NCBI GenBank assembly: GCA_023819605.1
Contig: JAMWCB010000005.1
Location: forward strand, 1 to 34,642
Reading direction: 5' to 3'
DNA length: 34,642 nucleotides
Source of the DNA: Candidatus Omnitrophota bacterium
Lineage (GTDB): Bacteria > Omnitrophota > Gorgyraeia > B26-G9
The notes beneath the pieces are model-generated. The model was given only the letters and a program-made list of their open reading frames with translations, made no database searches and was not told the origin of the DNA. Positions 1 through 8,785 of the stretch are shown in pieces. Both the position numbers and the translations under genes were made by a program. Numbering within the stretch: the stretch's first letter is position 1; every line of letters starts with the position of its first letter.

Positions 1-1212
1 AGCGCTGCGCTGGTTGAAAAGCGCGAGGCAGCGGCGGCGGCGCTGCGGGCGGATGCCGCCGCGCTCGCCGCGGAGCAGGCGGCGTTAAGCGGTGCTGCCG
101 CGCGGCGCATGTATGCGTGGCTGATATCCGTGCAGCAGCCGCGCACCGGCCTGGTGTTGAGCTATCAGGATGAGGAGCAACTGCCGGATGTCGGTTACAC
201 GTATGATCAGGCGTTGAGCGCGTTTGCCTTTATTCATTTTCGGGATACCGCGCGGGCGGAGCGCATATTTGAATTTTATCGCGGGCGCGCGGACAGGATC
301 GACGGCGGCTTTGCCGCCGCCTACGATGTCCGCAGCGGCCGGATCGCCGAATATACGGCGAGCAGCGGCCCGCCGATTTATCTGGCTTTGGCGATGCTCG
401 CGTATGAAAAGCAGACCGGGCGCACGACCAACCGGCGGACCGTTGAAGAAATCGCCGGTTGGCTGCTGCGCCAGCAGCAAGCACATCCGAGCGGGGCGAT
501 ACCCGGCGGCGCGGCGCTGCAGTGGGTTAGTTGCGAACAAAATATTGCCGGGGCCGTTTTATTTACGCGTTTGGCGGATATAACCGCAGAGCCGCGTTAC
601 GTCGCTGCCGCGGAGAAAATTGCGGCCTGGGTGCGCCGGGAAGGGTATAATCAGCGCCTACAGCGGTTTAATCGCGGGCAGGACGACCGGATGATCGCTT
701 CGGATGTAGCGGCTTTGGGAATTTTAGCGTTCGGCGGTGAGCGTTTAGCGGAATGGGGTATCGGGGTTGAGGATATCGTGCGCAGCGTCGAAGATAATTG
801 CCGCGCGCAGGTGCGCCTGCGCACGGCCGGCGGTCAGACGCTCTGCGTGCAGGGATTTGATTTTTGCGCGCCGTCGAGTATCGGACGCGCCGGGACGATT
901 GCCGTGGAATGGACGGCGCAGATGATTTTGGCATTTCATGAGCTCGCGGAATTTTATCAAATCCGCCGGGATACGCGCGCGCGGCACTACCGGCAAAAAG
1001 CGCTGTTCTATCAGAAAGAACTGGATAAGCTGATGCGTTTTCCGGCGGAGGGCGCGGCTATTTCCGAGCGTTATGCCGCGTTGCCGTACGCGGCGGATTC
1101 GTATGTGGATACCGGGCATGGCTGGCAGACACCCCGCAATACGGCATTATCGGTGGCCGGAACAGTTTTTGCTATTTTCGCGCGGGAAAAGTATAATATT
1201 TTCCGGCAGTGA
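1..1212 (+). CDS. (alpha/alpha)6-barrel glycosidase/epimerase-like protein, 5' truncated by the window
   Basis: The frame of the 109..1212 ORF is open to base 1 (SAALVEKREAAAAALRADAAALAAEQAALSGAAARR-MYAW...), so ATG 109 is probably internal. Repeated helical blocks (YDQALSAFAFIHF, SSGPPIYLALAMLAYEKQTG, YVAAAEKIAAWV, IAVEWTAQMILAFHELAEFY) resemble six-hairpin glycosidase folds. Stop TGA at 1210-1212. Confidence 0.55.
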   Translation, partial: SAALVEKREAAAAALRADAAALAAEQAALSGAAARRMYAWLISVQQPRTGLVLSYQDEEQLPDVGYTYDQALSAFAFIHFRDTARAERIFEFYRGRADRIDGGFAAAYDVRSGRIAEYTASSGPPIYLALAMLAYEKQTGRTTNRRTVEEIAGWLLRQQQAHPSGAIPGGAALQWVSCEQNIAGAVLFTRLADITAEPRYVAAAEKIAAWVRREGYNQRLQRFNRGQDDRMIASDVAALGILAFGGERLAEWGIGVEDIVRSVEDNCRAQVRLRTAGGQTLCVQGFDFCAPSSIGRAGTIAVEWTAQMILAFHELAEFYQIRRDTRARHYRQKALFYQKELDKLMRFPAEGAAISERYAALPYAADSYVDTGHGWQTPRNTALSVAGTVFAIFAREKYNIFRQ

Positions 1213-1240
1213 ATTTTTTGAAAACAGGCAGAGGTGCGAA

Positions 1241-3469
1241 GTGAGGCGTAAATTTATCGGGTGTTGCGCAGCGGCCTGCGGCGCGGCGGCGATGTTCGTG
1301 GCGGCGGACGCTTACGCCGGTAGTGCCGGCGGCGCCGTAACGCCGCCGATAGCCGGGCGTCTGTCCGAAGACGCCGATGCGGCGGAAGCGGCCGTGGCGC
1401 GGCGGGTGACCGTTGAAGGATCGTATCGGTTGAATGTGGGCTATGCCGGCGAGGATCTGATCTGGAAGGACGCCAATTACCTGCTGCAGGAAAAATCCTG
1501 GCGTTATTTATTCAGTGAAGAACGCGAGAACACGTTTGATCCGGCGATTTATAATCAGGTGCAGGTGCTGGCGGATGTGCCGCTATCGTCGATTTTTTTT
1601 ATCTATACCAAAATTATCGTCGACCCGTGGGCATTTACCGGAACCTCGGCGGCGGTGAGTTTGCCGACCTGGTATGGCGCGACACAGGCGACGTTGCCGC
1701 AGGAAGACCCGGTCGAAGTGCGTTTAAAATATTGGTCGAATAATTCGCGCACGTATCCGGAGATAATCCGTTCGGCCAGCGGCGATGCGTTCGCGCTGCC
1801 GGAAATCAAGGTCTCCGACGGATACGCCGCGGCGGCCAGCGTGGCGGGAACGTTCGAGAGCGGCAAGCCCTGGGTGCATCGGGTGGATATTCCGTCGTTG
1901 AAGATCGAGGAAGAATTTAAACCGTTGCGGGCGTTGCAGCTGGATATGGAAACCGACGAGTACAGCGGCAGTTTGTTCGCGTACGCGGAAGTGGCGGACG
2001 CTATTTATTCCGACGATCCGCTGCGCCTGATCAACCGCCATATTTTTTGGGAACCGAGCCCTTGGTTCGACCGGTGGCAGCCGGGACGCGATTACTTTGC
2101 GACCGGCTGGGAAGACGGCCAATGGACGCGGGATTTTACCCTGCGCCGATCCACGGGAGAGTGGCTGACTCTTTTGCGGGGTGCGCGTATCGAGGGCCGC
2201 GGCAGCGATTTTGCCGCTAAGGCCATGTTCGCCGCGCCGATTGATCCTTGGGAGAACTATTCGACCGTCAATAATCTGCCGGGAGCGATGCGGGTGACCT
2301 ATGCCGGTTTCGAGCAGGTCACGCTGGGAAGCATTTACAGCTGCCGTTGGGGATATGATGGCGGAAGCGTTGACGCTTTCGACCAGGCTGCCGGCATCGA
2401 CGGCAGCATACGATTATGGGATGATGCGCTCACGGCCAGCGCGCAAGCGGCGGCCGCGCGGCTTGAACGGAATAAATCCGCGCCGCAATTTTTGCGGCAG
2501 GAACAGGATCTGGGCTATGCGGCGCGGTTGAGCGGCAAATCCGCGATGTTCGATCTGCCGGTCGAGGCGGCGTTGGCGTATACCTGGATGGGAGAAAATT
2601 TCGACCCGCCGTTGGCCAGTTACCGGTATACGCGGGATGACGCGTTGTGGAGCCGGCATATTTGGTTTCAGCCGCATACGGAAGACGAGGAGCGTTTCCG
2701 GATCGGCGACGGAATTGATGCCGGCCGCGCTACGGCCGGCGCGGACCTGTCGTTGGGGCCGTTGGAAGAGGTGATGTTGCATTTATATTTTCGCAATGTC
2801 AATGCGAGCGAAACCGGGAAATTCGTCGAAAATATCTTCCGCGCGGAAACCGACTATCAGCTCAGTGAGGCATGGCTGTGGAAAGCGTTGATTCTGTATA
2901 AAGACCGCCCGGCGTTGCCGGCGTTGGTCAGCCCGGATACCTATACGGTTGCAGTCGGCTGGCACTATGCGGTTACCGACTGGCTGTCCTGGCAGGAAAT
3001 TTTTGAACGGACTACGGAGTATCCGGTGTTCCCGGACGGATTGTATCCCTGGCTGGATATCAATCCGGCGCCGCCGTATCCGCCGTACAATTTACTGAAA
3101 TCCCGGCTGGATTGGAAACCGTTGGATTGGATGGCCTACGCGGCCGAGTACGTGCATAACGAATTTAAGTACGCCGCGCTCTATGACGATTGGCTCAATT
3201 ATGCCGGCCTGGAGAGCGCATTTGATTTAGGCAACGGATGGCATTGGGGGATTGTCTACCGGTATAGCCGGGTTGCCGACTATCTGGCTTCCGGAAAAGT
3301 ATTCGGACATCATAATGTGTACAGCGAGTTGCGCTATGCCGTATCGCCGGACGCAATGCTGCGCGTCGAGTACGGCAGCCTGGGCAATTATGTCGAAGGG
3401 TTGGGCTGGCAGATGACGGTTTTGGATACCCGCCATATCATTCGGTTGGCGTATACGGGGAAATTTTGA
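1241..3469 (+). CDS. Secreted outer-membrane beta-barrel-like protein, family unknown
   Basis: GTG start at 1241 gives VRRKFIGCCAAACGAAAMFVAADAYA-GSAGG (signal peptide-like). About 742 aa, rich in alternating aromatic/polar strand-like segments, with a C-terminus HIIRLAYTGKF ending in Phe as expected of outer-membrane barrels. The listed ORF start (1073) overlaps the upstream gene and is probably wrong. Confidence 0.6.
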   Translation: MRRKFIGCCAAACGAAAMFVAADAYAGSAGGAVTPPIAGRLSEDADAAEAAVARRVTVEGSYRLNVGYAGEDLIWKDANYLLQEKSWRYLFSEERENTFDPAIYNQVQVLADVPLSSIFFIYTKIIVDPWAFTGTSAAVSLPTWYGATQATLPQEDPVEVRLKYWSNNSRTYPEIIRSASGDAFALPEIKVSDGYAAAASVAGTFESGKPWVHRVDIPSLKIEEEFKPLRALQLDMETDEYSGSLFAYAEVADAIYSDDPLRLINRHIFWEPSPWFDRWQPGRDYFATGWEDGQWTRDFTLRRSTGEWLTLLRGARIEGRGSDFAAKAMFAAPIDPWENYSTVNNLPGAMRVTYAGFEQVTLGSIYSCRWGYDGGSVDAFDQAAGIDGSIRLWDDALTASAQAAAARLERNKSAPQFLRQEQDLGYAARLSGKSAMFDLPVEAALAYTWMGENFDPPLASYRYTRDDALWSRHIWFQPHTEDEERFRIGDGIDAGRATAGADLSLGPLEEVMLHLYFRNVNASETGKFVENIFRAETDYQLSEAWLWKALILYKDRPALPALVSPDTYTVAVGWHYAVTDWLSWQEIFERTTEYPVFPDGLYPWLDINPAPPYPPYNLLKSRLDWKPLDWMAYAAEYVHNEFKYAALYDDWLNYAGLESAFDLGNGWHWGIVYRYSRVADYLASGKVFGHHNVYSELRYAVSPDAMLRVEYGSLGNYVEGLGWQMTVLDTRHIIRLAYTGKF

Positions 3470-3471
3470 CG

Positions 3472-4227
3472 ATGAAGGCGCGAAAAATCGGCAGCACGAT
3501 GGTGGAGTTGCTCGTGGCCATGGCGATCCTGGCTTTATTGTGCGCAATTCTCAATATGGTTTTTTCCGTGACGCTGAAAGGATGGCGGCGGGCGAATAAT
3601 ATGCTCATCGGCGCGCAGATTTCGCGTTTTGTCATGGAGCAGATGTCGCGGGAAATTCAGAGCGCGATGGTCCAGGAACCCCACGCGCAATTTTATATGC
3701 TCGGACTTAACGCGCCGGGGGCCGCATCCAGCCGCACCAACAGCATTGCCGACGAGTTGTATTTTATCGCGCCGCTGAACCCCGGCGATGACAATCGTTC
3801 GGATTTGTGCGAAGTCGGCTATTGGCTGCATGGCAAAGGAACCGCCGATCCGGCGGACGACGAGCTGCGGCGTTTTTATTTCACCGATGACCGGAAAGTC
3901 CACGCCGGCGGAACCGTTAATTTTGATTTTAATTTTTCCACGCCGGCCGGCAACAGCGGCGGCGCTGCCGGCGAATTTGCCGCGCATATTACCGATCTGC
4001 AGTTTACGTATCTGCATTACGACCGGACGACGAATACATTTGTTTCTTATGCGGAATGGGATTCGCGCCCCGGCAATACGCCGGGTAACGGCAATGACGA
4101 TGCACGGTTGCCTGCGGCGCTGCGGATTCAGGTGACGGTGAGCGTCGGCAAAGGCACGGCCGTTACTAATCCGGATTTTTATCAGGAAACGTTCACGCGG
4201 ATTCTCGCCCTGCCGCAGCGGCAATAG
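3472..4227 (+). CDS. Prepilin-type N-terminal cleavage/methylation domain protein (GspJ-like minor pseudopilin)
   Basis: N-terminus MKARKIG|STMVELLVAMAILALLCAILNMVF has Gly at -1, Glu at +5 and a hydrophobic helix, as in class III prepilins. Overlaps the upstream stop (TTGACGATG). Stop TAG. Confidence 0.75.
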   Translation: MKARKIGSTMVELLVAMAILALLCAILNMVFSVTLKGWRRANNMLIGAQISRFVMEQMSREIQSAMVQEPHAQFYMLGLNAPGAASSRTNSIADELYFIAPLNPGDDNRSDLCEVGYWLHGKGTADPADDELRRFYFTDDRKVHAGGTVNFDFNFSTPAGNSGGAAGEFAAHITDLQFTYLHYDRTTNTFVSYAEWDSRPGNTPGNGNDDARLPAALRIQVTVSVGKGTAVTNPDFYQETFTRILALPQRQ

Positions 4228-4281
4228 CCCGCAGGGCGGATGTTCCGCCGCCGGGGAGATGTCCCGGAGGGACCGGACAAG

Positions 4282-5406
4282 ATGGCCGATTATCATCGAA
4301 AAGTCGTATTCGTCACGCGGGAATGCGCCCAGATGCCGGGTGTGCGCGTGCGCGGTCACGGGTTCGCCGCGGCATTGCGGCAGGCGGGAATCGCGGCGGC
4401 GGTTTTTTCTTTTGCCGATGATTTGCGGGCAAAGCATGGGCGCGCCGAGCGGCAATTGACGGCGGCGGATTGCGCGCGTTTAAACGCGCAGGCGTTTTGC
4501 CGTCTTGTCCGGCGCCGGCCGGCGGCCATCGTTCTGCAGCGTTTGCATTATCACGTGTTTGGCCCGTGGCTGGCGGCGCAATGCCGCGGTGTGCCGCTTA
4601 TTTTTGACCTTGATGATTGGGAAGCGCGGGAAGGGGCGTTATATAACCGGTACGGGATACCGCAGTCGGGAGTCGTGCTGGGTATACGGATGGTGGCGGC
4701 GCAGAGCCGTGCCTGTGTCGCCGCTAGCCGTTTTTTGTATTCTTTTTTGCGTAATTTTCAAAAAAATACGCTGTATATTCCGACCGCTGTCGATCCGGCG
4801 TTGTTTAAGCCGGCAGCGCAGGTCGGTCACGGCGGCCGGCCGCTCGTCGTCTCCTGGATAGGCACGATGCATCGGCCGGATAATGTCGAAAATATTAAAT
4901 TTTTGATTGCCGCATTTCAGGACGCGCGGCAGCGGCAGCCGTCGCTGCGTTTGGAAATCCGCGGGGACGGATTATACGGCGGCAGCGTGCGCGAGTATGT
5001 CGCGGGGTTGGGCATTCCGGAAATTTCCGTTTTGCCCTGGATCGCGCCGGCGGAAATGCCGGCATATTTGAATAGCATCGATATCGGCGTCATGCCGTTG
5101 ATCCAGCGGTCGCGTTTTAATCGCGCGAAAAGCCCGACGCGTTTGTTCGAATATATGGCTTTGGAAAAACCGGTTATTGCCGGCGCTTGCGGCGAAGCAT
5201 TGTCGATTCTCGAGCACGGGCGCACCGGATTTTTAGCACGCACGCGGCAACAGTTCAGCGGTTTGCTCTGCGAGCTTTCCGCGCAGCCGCGGCTGCGCGA
5301 GAGTGTCGGCCGGGCGGCGCGCGCCGCCGTGTGCCGGCGTTACGCCCTGCCGCAGGCGGCGGCGCCGTTGGTGGAAACAATGCGGAGGCTTGCGCAGAGA
5401 CAATGA
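4282..5406 (+). CDS. Glycosyltransferase, GT4/GT1-like (GT-B fold)
   Basis: C-terminal pattern VSWIGTMHRPDNVENIKFLIAAF, ISVLPWIAPAEMPAYLNSIDIGVMPL, SPTRLFEYMALEKPVIAG. Start ATG 4282 preferred (MADYHRKVVFVTREC, upstream GGAGG); 4240 possible. Confidence 0.8.
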   Translation: MADYHRKVVFVTRECAQMPGVRVRGHGFAAALRQAGIAAAVFSFADDLRAKHGRAERQLTAADCARLNAQAFCRLVRRRPAAIVLQRLHYHVFGPWLAAQCRGVPLIFDLDDWEAREGALYNRYGIPQSGVVLGIRMVAAQSRACVAASRFLYSFLRNFQKNTLYIPTAVDPALFKPAAQVGHGGRPLVVSWIGTMHRPDNVENIKFLIAAFQDARQRQPSLRLEIRGDGLYGGSVREYVAGLGIPEISVLPWIAPAEMPAYLNSIDIGVMPLIQRSRFNRAKSPTRLFEYMALEKPVIAGACGEALSILEHGRTGFLARTRQQFSGLLCELSAQPRLRESVGRAARAAVCRRYALPQAAAPLVETMRRLAQRQ

Positions 5407-6881
5407 AAATCGTCGTGGCCAATTCCATCGGCGTCGACCGGCAGGGGAATTACATCATTCATTCCCCCAGCCGTTGGTCGGAGGGGGTGCGGTGCCGCGC
5501 GCACTGGTTTGCCTATTATCCTTGGGAACTGGCCTATTTGTCGAGCCTGCTGAAGCGGCAGACAGCCCATGCCGTGCGTTTTGTCGATGGTTGCCTGTGG
5601 CGGTTGAATGGGCAGCGTTATGAAGATTTGATCGTCCGCGAGAAGCCGGAGCTGCTCATCGTGGAGAGCGCGACCCGGATGATCGAGGAAAACGCCGCAA
5701 TGGCTCTGCGGGTCAAGGTGCGCAGCGGCGCAAAATTGGTGTTTGTCGGCCAGCATGCCAGCGCTTTTCCGGATGAACTGCTATCGCGCGGGATTGATTA
5801 TGTCTGCTGCGGCGAGTACGAAATGACGGTTTTGGCCCTGTGCCGCGGGGAGCCGCCGGAGACGATTGCGGGTTTATACCCGCAGCCGCGGCGGCCGCTG
5901 TTGGATGTGCGCACGCTGCCGTGGCCGGAGGATGATGATGTCCGCCGTATGGATTACGGCATTCCGGGCGAGCCGAGTTCGGAATTTCGGGAAATTCAGA
6001 TGTACGCCTCCCGCGGCTGTCCGATGTCCTGTTCGTTCTGCGTGGCGCGCAATGTGTATTACGCGCAGGCGAATTGGCGGCCGCGCGCGATTGCCGATGT
6101 CATCGCCGAAATTACCGCGTTGAAACGAAAGTATCCGGCCATGGAAGGGGTTTTTTTCGATGAAGAAGCGCATAACGGCAGCCGGGAGTTTATCGTTTCG
6201 TTGACCGCGGCAATCCGCGCGGCCGGCCTGGCCGGCCTGCGTTATGAAGCGATGTGCGACCTGCGGCTGCTCGACGAGGAATTGCTCGCCGCGATGCATG
6301 CCGCCGGTTATTATAAAATCCGCGTGGGCATCGAAAGCGTGAGCCGGGAAGTATTGGCCGGCATGGGCAAAGGGCTGGAACCGGCGGCGGTCGAACAGCG
6401 CCTCGCGGCCGCGAAAAGGGTCGGCTTGAAAACATATGGCACGTTTATGCTCGGAGCGCCGGCTTCTACCGAGCGCGACGATGAAAAAACCGTCGCGTTC
6501 ATGCGGCGTCTTTTTCGACAGGGGATTTTAGACAATGCTCAGATATCCATCTGTACGCCGCAACCGGGAACGCCGTTTTATGAACAGGCCTGCCGGCAGG
6601 GATGGCTGAACAGGCAGGTTCCTTATCACGCTTTCGACGGCGGCTGCCGGGCGATCGTCGACTATCCGGGGTATCGCGCGCGGCGGATCAGCCGGATGCG
6701 GCGGCGGGCATTTCTTATGCGCGATCACGCGTATTTAGCGCGAAAGCTTGTTTCGGGCGGCTGGCTGTCCTGGATTTTGGAAATCTATCGCCGTTACGGC
6801 GCGCGCGGTTTGCTGCGGAAGGCGGCCGCCAGGTTGCGCGCGGAAGTGGCGTTTTGCGTGGAGAATTTGCGCGTATGGTAA
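5403..6881 (+). CDS. B12-binding domain / radical SAM protein
   Basis: MKIVVANSIGVDRQG... start overlaps the previous stop (ATGA). CxxxCxxC cluster motif in ASRGCPMSCSFCVARNVYY. N-terminal Rossmann-like region followed by a radical SAM barrel (VGIESVSREVLAGMGKG, TFMLGAP). Confidence 0.85.
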   Translation: MKIVVANSIGVDRQGNYIIHSPSRWSEGVRCRAHWFAYYPWELAYLSSLLKRQTAHAVRFVDGCLWRLNGQRYEDLIVREKPELLIVESATRMIEENAAMALRVKVRSGAKLVFVGQHASAFPDELLSRGIDYVCCGEYEMTVLALCRGEPPETIAGLYPQPRRPLLDVRTLPWPEDDDVRRMDYGIPGEPSSEFREIQMYASRGCPMSCSFCVARNVYYAQANWRPRAIADVIAEITALKRKYPAMEGVFFDEEAHNGSREFIVSLTAAIRAAGLAGLRYEAMCDLRLLDEELLAAMHAAGYYKIRVGIESVSREVLAGMGKGLEPAAVEQRLAAAKRVGLKTYGTFMLGAPASTERDDEKTVAFMRRLFRQGILDNAQISICTPQPGTPFYEQACRQGWLNRQVPYHAFDGGCRAIVDYPGYRARRISRMRRRAFLMRDHAYLARKLVSGGWLSWILEIYRRYGARGLLRKAAARLRAEVAFCVENLRVW

Positions 6882-8785
6882 GTATTTTGATCGTCGCCTG
6901 GAATGCCGCGAAATTTTTAAAGCCTTGCATAGATGCCGCATTGGCGCAGCAGGGAATTGAACGGGAAATTATCGTCGTCGATAACGCGTCCACGGACGAA
7001 ACTCCGCGCATCCTGGCCGGCTATCGGCCGCGGATTACCGTGTTGACGAATAAAAAAAACGAGGGTTTTTGCCGGGGGAATAATCAAGCATTGCAGCAGG
7101 CGCGCGGGCGGTATATCGTAACCTTGAACAGCGACGCGCTGCTTGATCCCGCGTATACGGCAACCGTGCGGTCTTTTTTGGAAACGCATCCGCGCGCCGG
7201 CATGGCGCAGGGAAAGATGTTGCGGCTGGACAACGGCCGGATCGATTGTTGCGGGTTGGTGTTATCCGCGGCGCGGCGTTTCTATAATCGTGGCGAGGGG
7301 AGTCCGGCGGCGGCGCGGCGGCTGAACCGGCCCTGCCGTATTTTCGGGCCGTGCGCCGCCGCGGCGATGTACCGGCGGGAATTGGTCGAAGATCTTCGGC
7401 AGAGCGGTGAATTTTTCGATGAAGCGATGTTTTTTTTAGGCGAAGATTTCGACGTCGCTTGGCGGGCGCGCCGTTGCGGCTGGCAAGCCTGGTATGTCCC
7501 GGCAGCGGTGTGCCGGCATTACCGGCAGAGTGCGGCGCACCAGGCGGAATACAAACAGTATCTGTCGTTTCGCAACCGGTATATCCTCCTGCTGAAAAAC
7601 GAATCCTGGTTTGGTTTCCTGCGGCTTATTCCTTTTTTCGCGGTGTATGATCTTCCGCGGTTTTTGTGGATGTGCCGGCGTAATTCGCGCACCGTTGAGG
7701 CGGTGCGGGAAATCCGCCGGATGCTGCCGGATGTGCGCATGCAGCGGCGGTTGATCCGTGCCGCGGCGCAAGCGCGGCGCAGCGGCGCCGCGCCGCTGGC
7801 GCCGCCCGAACCGGAATCCGCGCATATCCGGATCGTGATAACGAGCAGTGCCGCCGGCTGGCAGCGGTGTGCCGCCTTGTTTGAAAGCTTGGCGGCGCAA
7901 ACCCGTCCGCCGGACTCGGTGGCGGTCGTTTTCGACGGGCCGCGGCCGCCCGCGCTGCCGCTTCCGCCGCGCGCGGCAGCGTTTGTTTGTTTTGAACGGC
8001 AGGGAGCGCAGACGTTGACCGCGGTACAAAATCAGGCGCTCGGCGCGGCGCGCGCGGATTATCTTATGATGCTCAACGATGATGTCGTGTTGGACGCGGG
8101 TTTTGTCGCGGCGCTGGCCGGCGCGTTAGCCGCTGATCCGCAGGCCGGCATGGCGGTTGGTAAATTGTTGCGGCCGGGCCGGCGTTGTTTTGATACGACC
8201 GGGCAATTTTTGCTGCCGGCCCGCAACGTGGTGGAGCGGGGTTATGCGTTAGCCGACCATGGGCAGTATGAGTATCCCACGCGGGTATTCGGCGGCTGCG
8301 GCGCGGCCGTGATGTACCGGCGGAAGATGCTCGAAGCCGTGGCCCTGGCGCCGGGGGAGTATTTTGACGCCTCGTACCATCTTTTTTATGAAGATGTCGA
8401 TTTGTCCTGGCGGGCCTGGAACGCCGGTTGGAAAGCGCTGTATGTGCCGCAGGCGACAGCCACGCATGTGCGCGGCGCAACCGCCAAACAGCATCGACCG
8501 GCGGTGCGCCGCTTCGAACGGTTCGAATTTGCCTGGCTGCCGGCGGCGTTGAAGGCGCGTTGTTTATTGAATCGGTACGCCACGATTATAAAAAACGATT
8601 CTGCGGCGGCCGTGCTGCCCAGCATCGGCGCGCGCCTGCTTTATGAAACGAAACTGTTGTTGTACTGTTTATGCTTTGATCCGCGCGTTTTGTTCATCAC
8701 GGCGCGGAGTTTTCCGGCGGTTGCGCGCCGGGCGTGGCGGATGAGAAAAAATTTGCGTTCCCGGTTCCGGAGGCAGCGGCGATGA
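6875..8785 (+). CDS. Tandem two-domain GT2 family glycosyltransferase
   Basis: Domain 1: MVSILIVAWNAAKFLKPCIDAALAQQGIEREIIVVDNASTD...LNSDALLDP...GEDFDVAWRA. Domain 2: IRIVITSSAAGWQRCAALFESLAAQTRPPDSVAVVFDG...MMLNDDVVLD...YEDVDLSWRA. Start overlaps the previous stop (ATGGTAA). Confidence 0.85.
   Translation: MVSILIVAWNAAKFLKPCIDAALAQQGIEREIIVVDNASTDETPRILAGYRPRITVLTNKKNEGFCRGNNQALQQARGRYIVTLNSDALLDPAYTATVRSFLETHPRAGMAQGKMLRLDNGRIDCCGLVLSAARRFYNRGEGSPAAARRLNRPCRIFGPCAAAAMYRRELVEDLRQSGEFFDEAMFFLGEDFDVAWRARRCGWQAWYVPAAVCRHYRQSAAHQAEYKQYLSFRNRYILLLKNESWFGFLRLIPFFAVYDLPRFLWMCRRNSRTVEAVREIRRMLPDVRMQRRLIRAAAQARRSGAAPLAPPEPESAHIRIVITSSAAGWQRCAALFESLAAQTRPPDSVAVVFDGPRPPALPLPPRAAAFVCFERQGAQTLTAVQNQALGAARADYLMMLNDDVVLDAGFVAALAGALAADPQAGMAVGKLLRPGRRCFDTTGQFLLPARNVVERGYALADHGQYEYPTRVFGGCGAAVMYRRKMLEAVALAPGEYFDASYHLFYEDVDLSWRAWNAGWKALYVPQATATHVRGATAKQHRPAVRRFERFEFAWLPAALKARCLLNRYATIIKNDSAAAVLPSIGARLLYETKLLLYCLCFDPRVLFITARSFPAVARRAWRMRKNLRSRFRRQRR

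Noticed and set aside
3535-4455. 306-aa minus-strand ORF opposite the pseudopilin gene
   Set aside because: It is fully antisense to well-supported coding sequence, has an arginine/proline-rich composition without motifs, and is typical of shadow ORFs in GC-rich DNA. The same applies to other long antisense ORFs such as 7436..8029, 18658..19278, 23589..24209 and 24487..25197.
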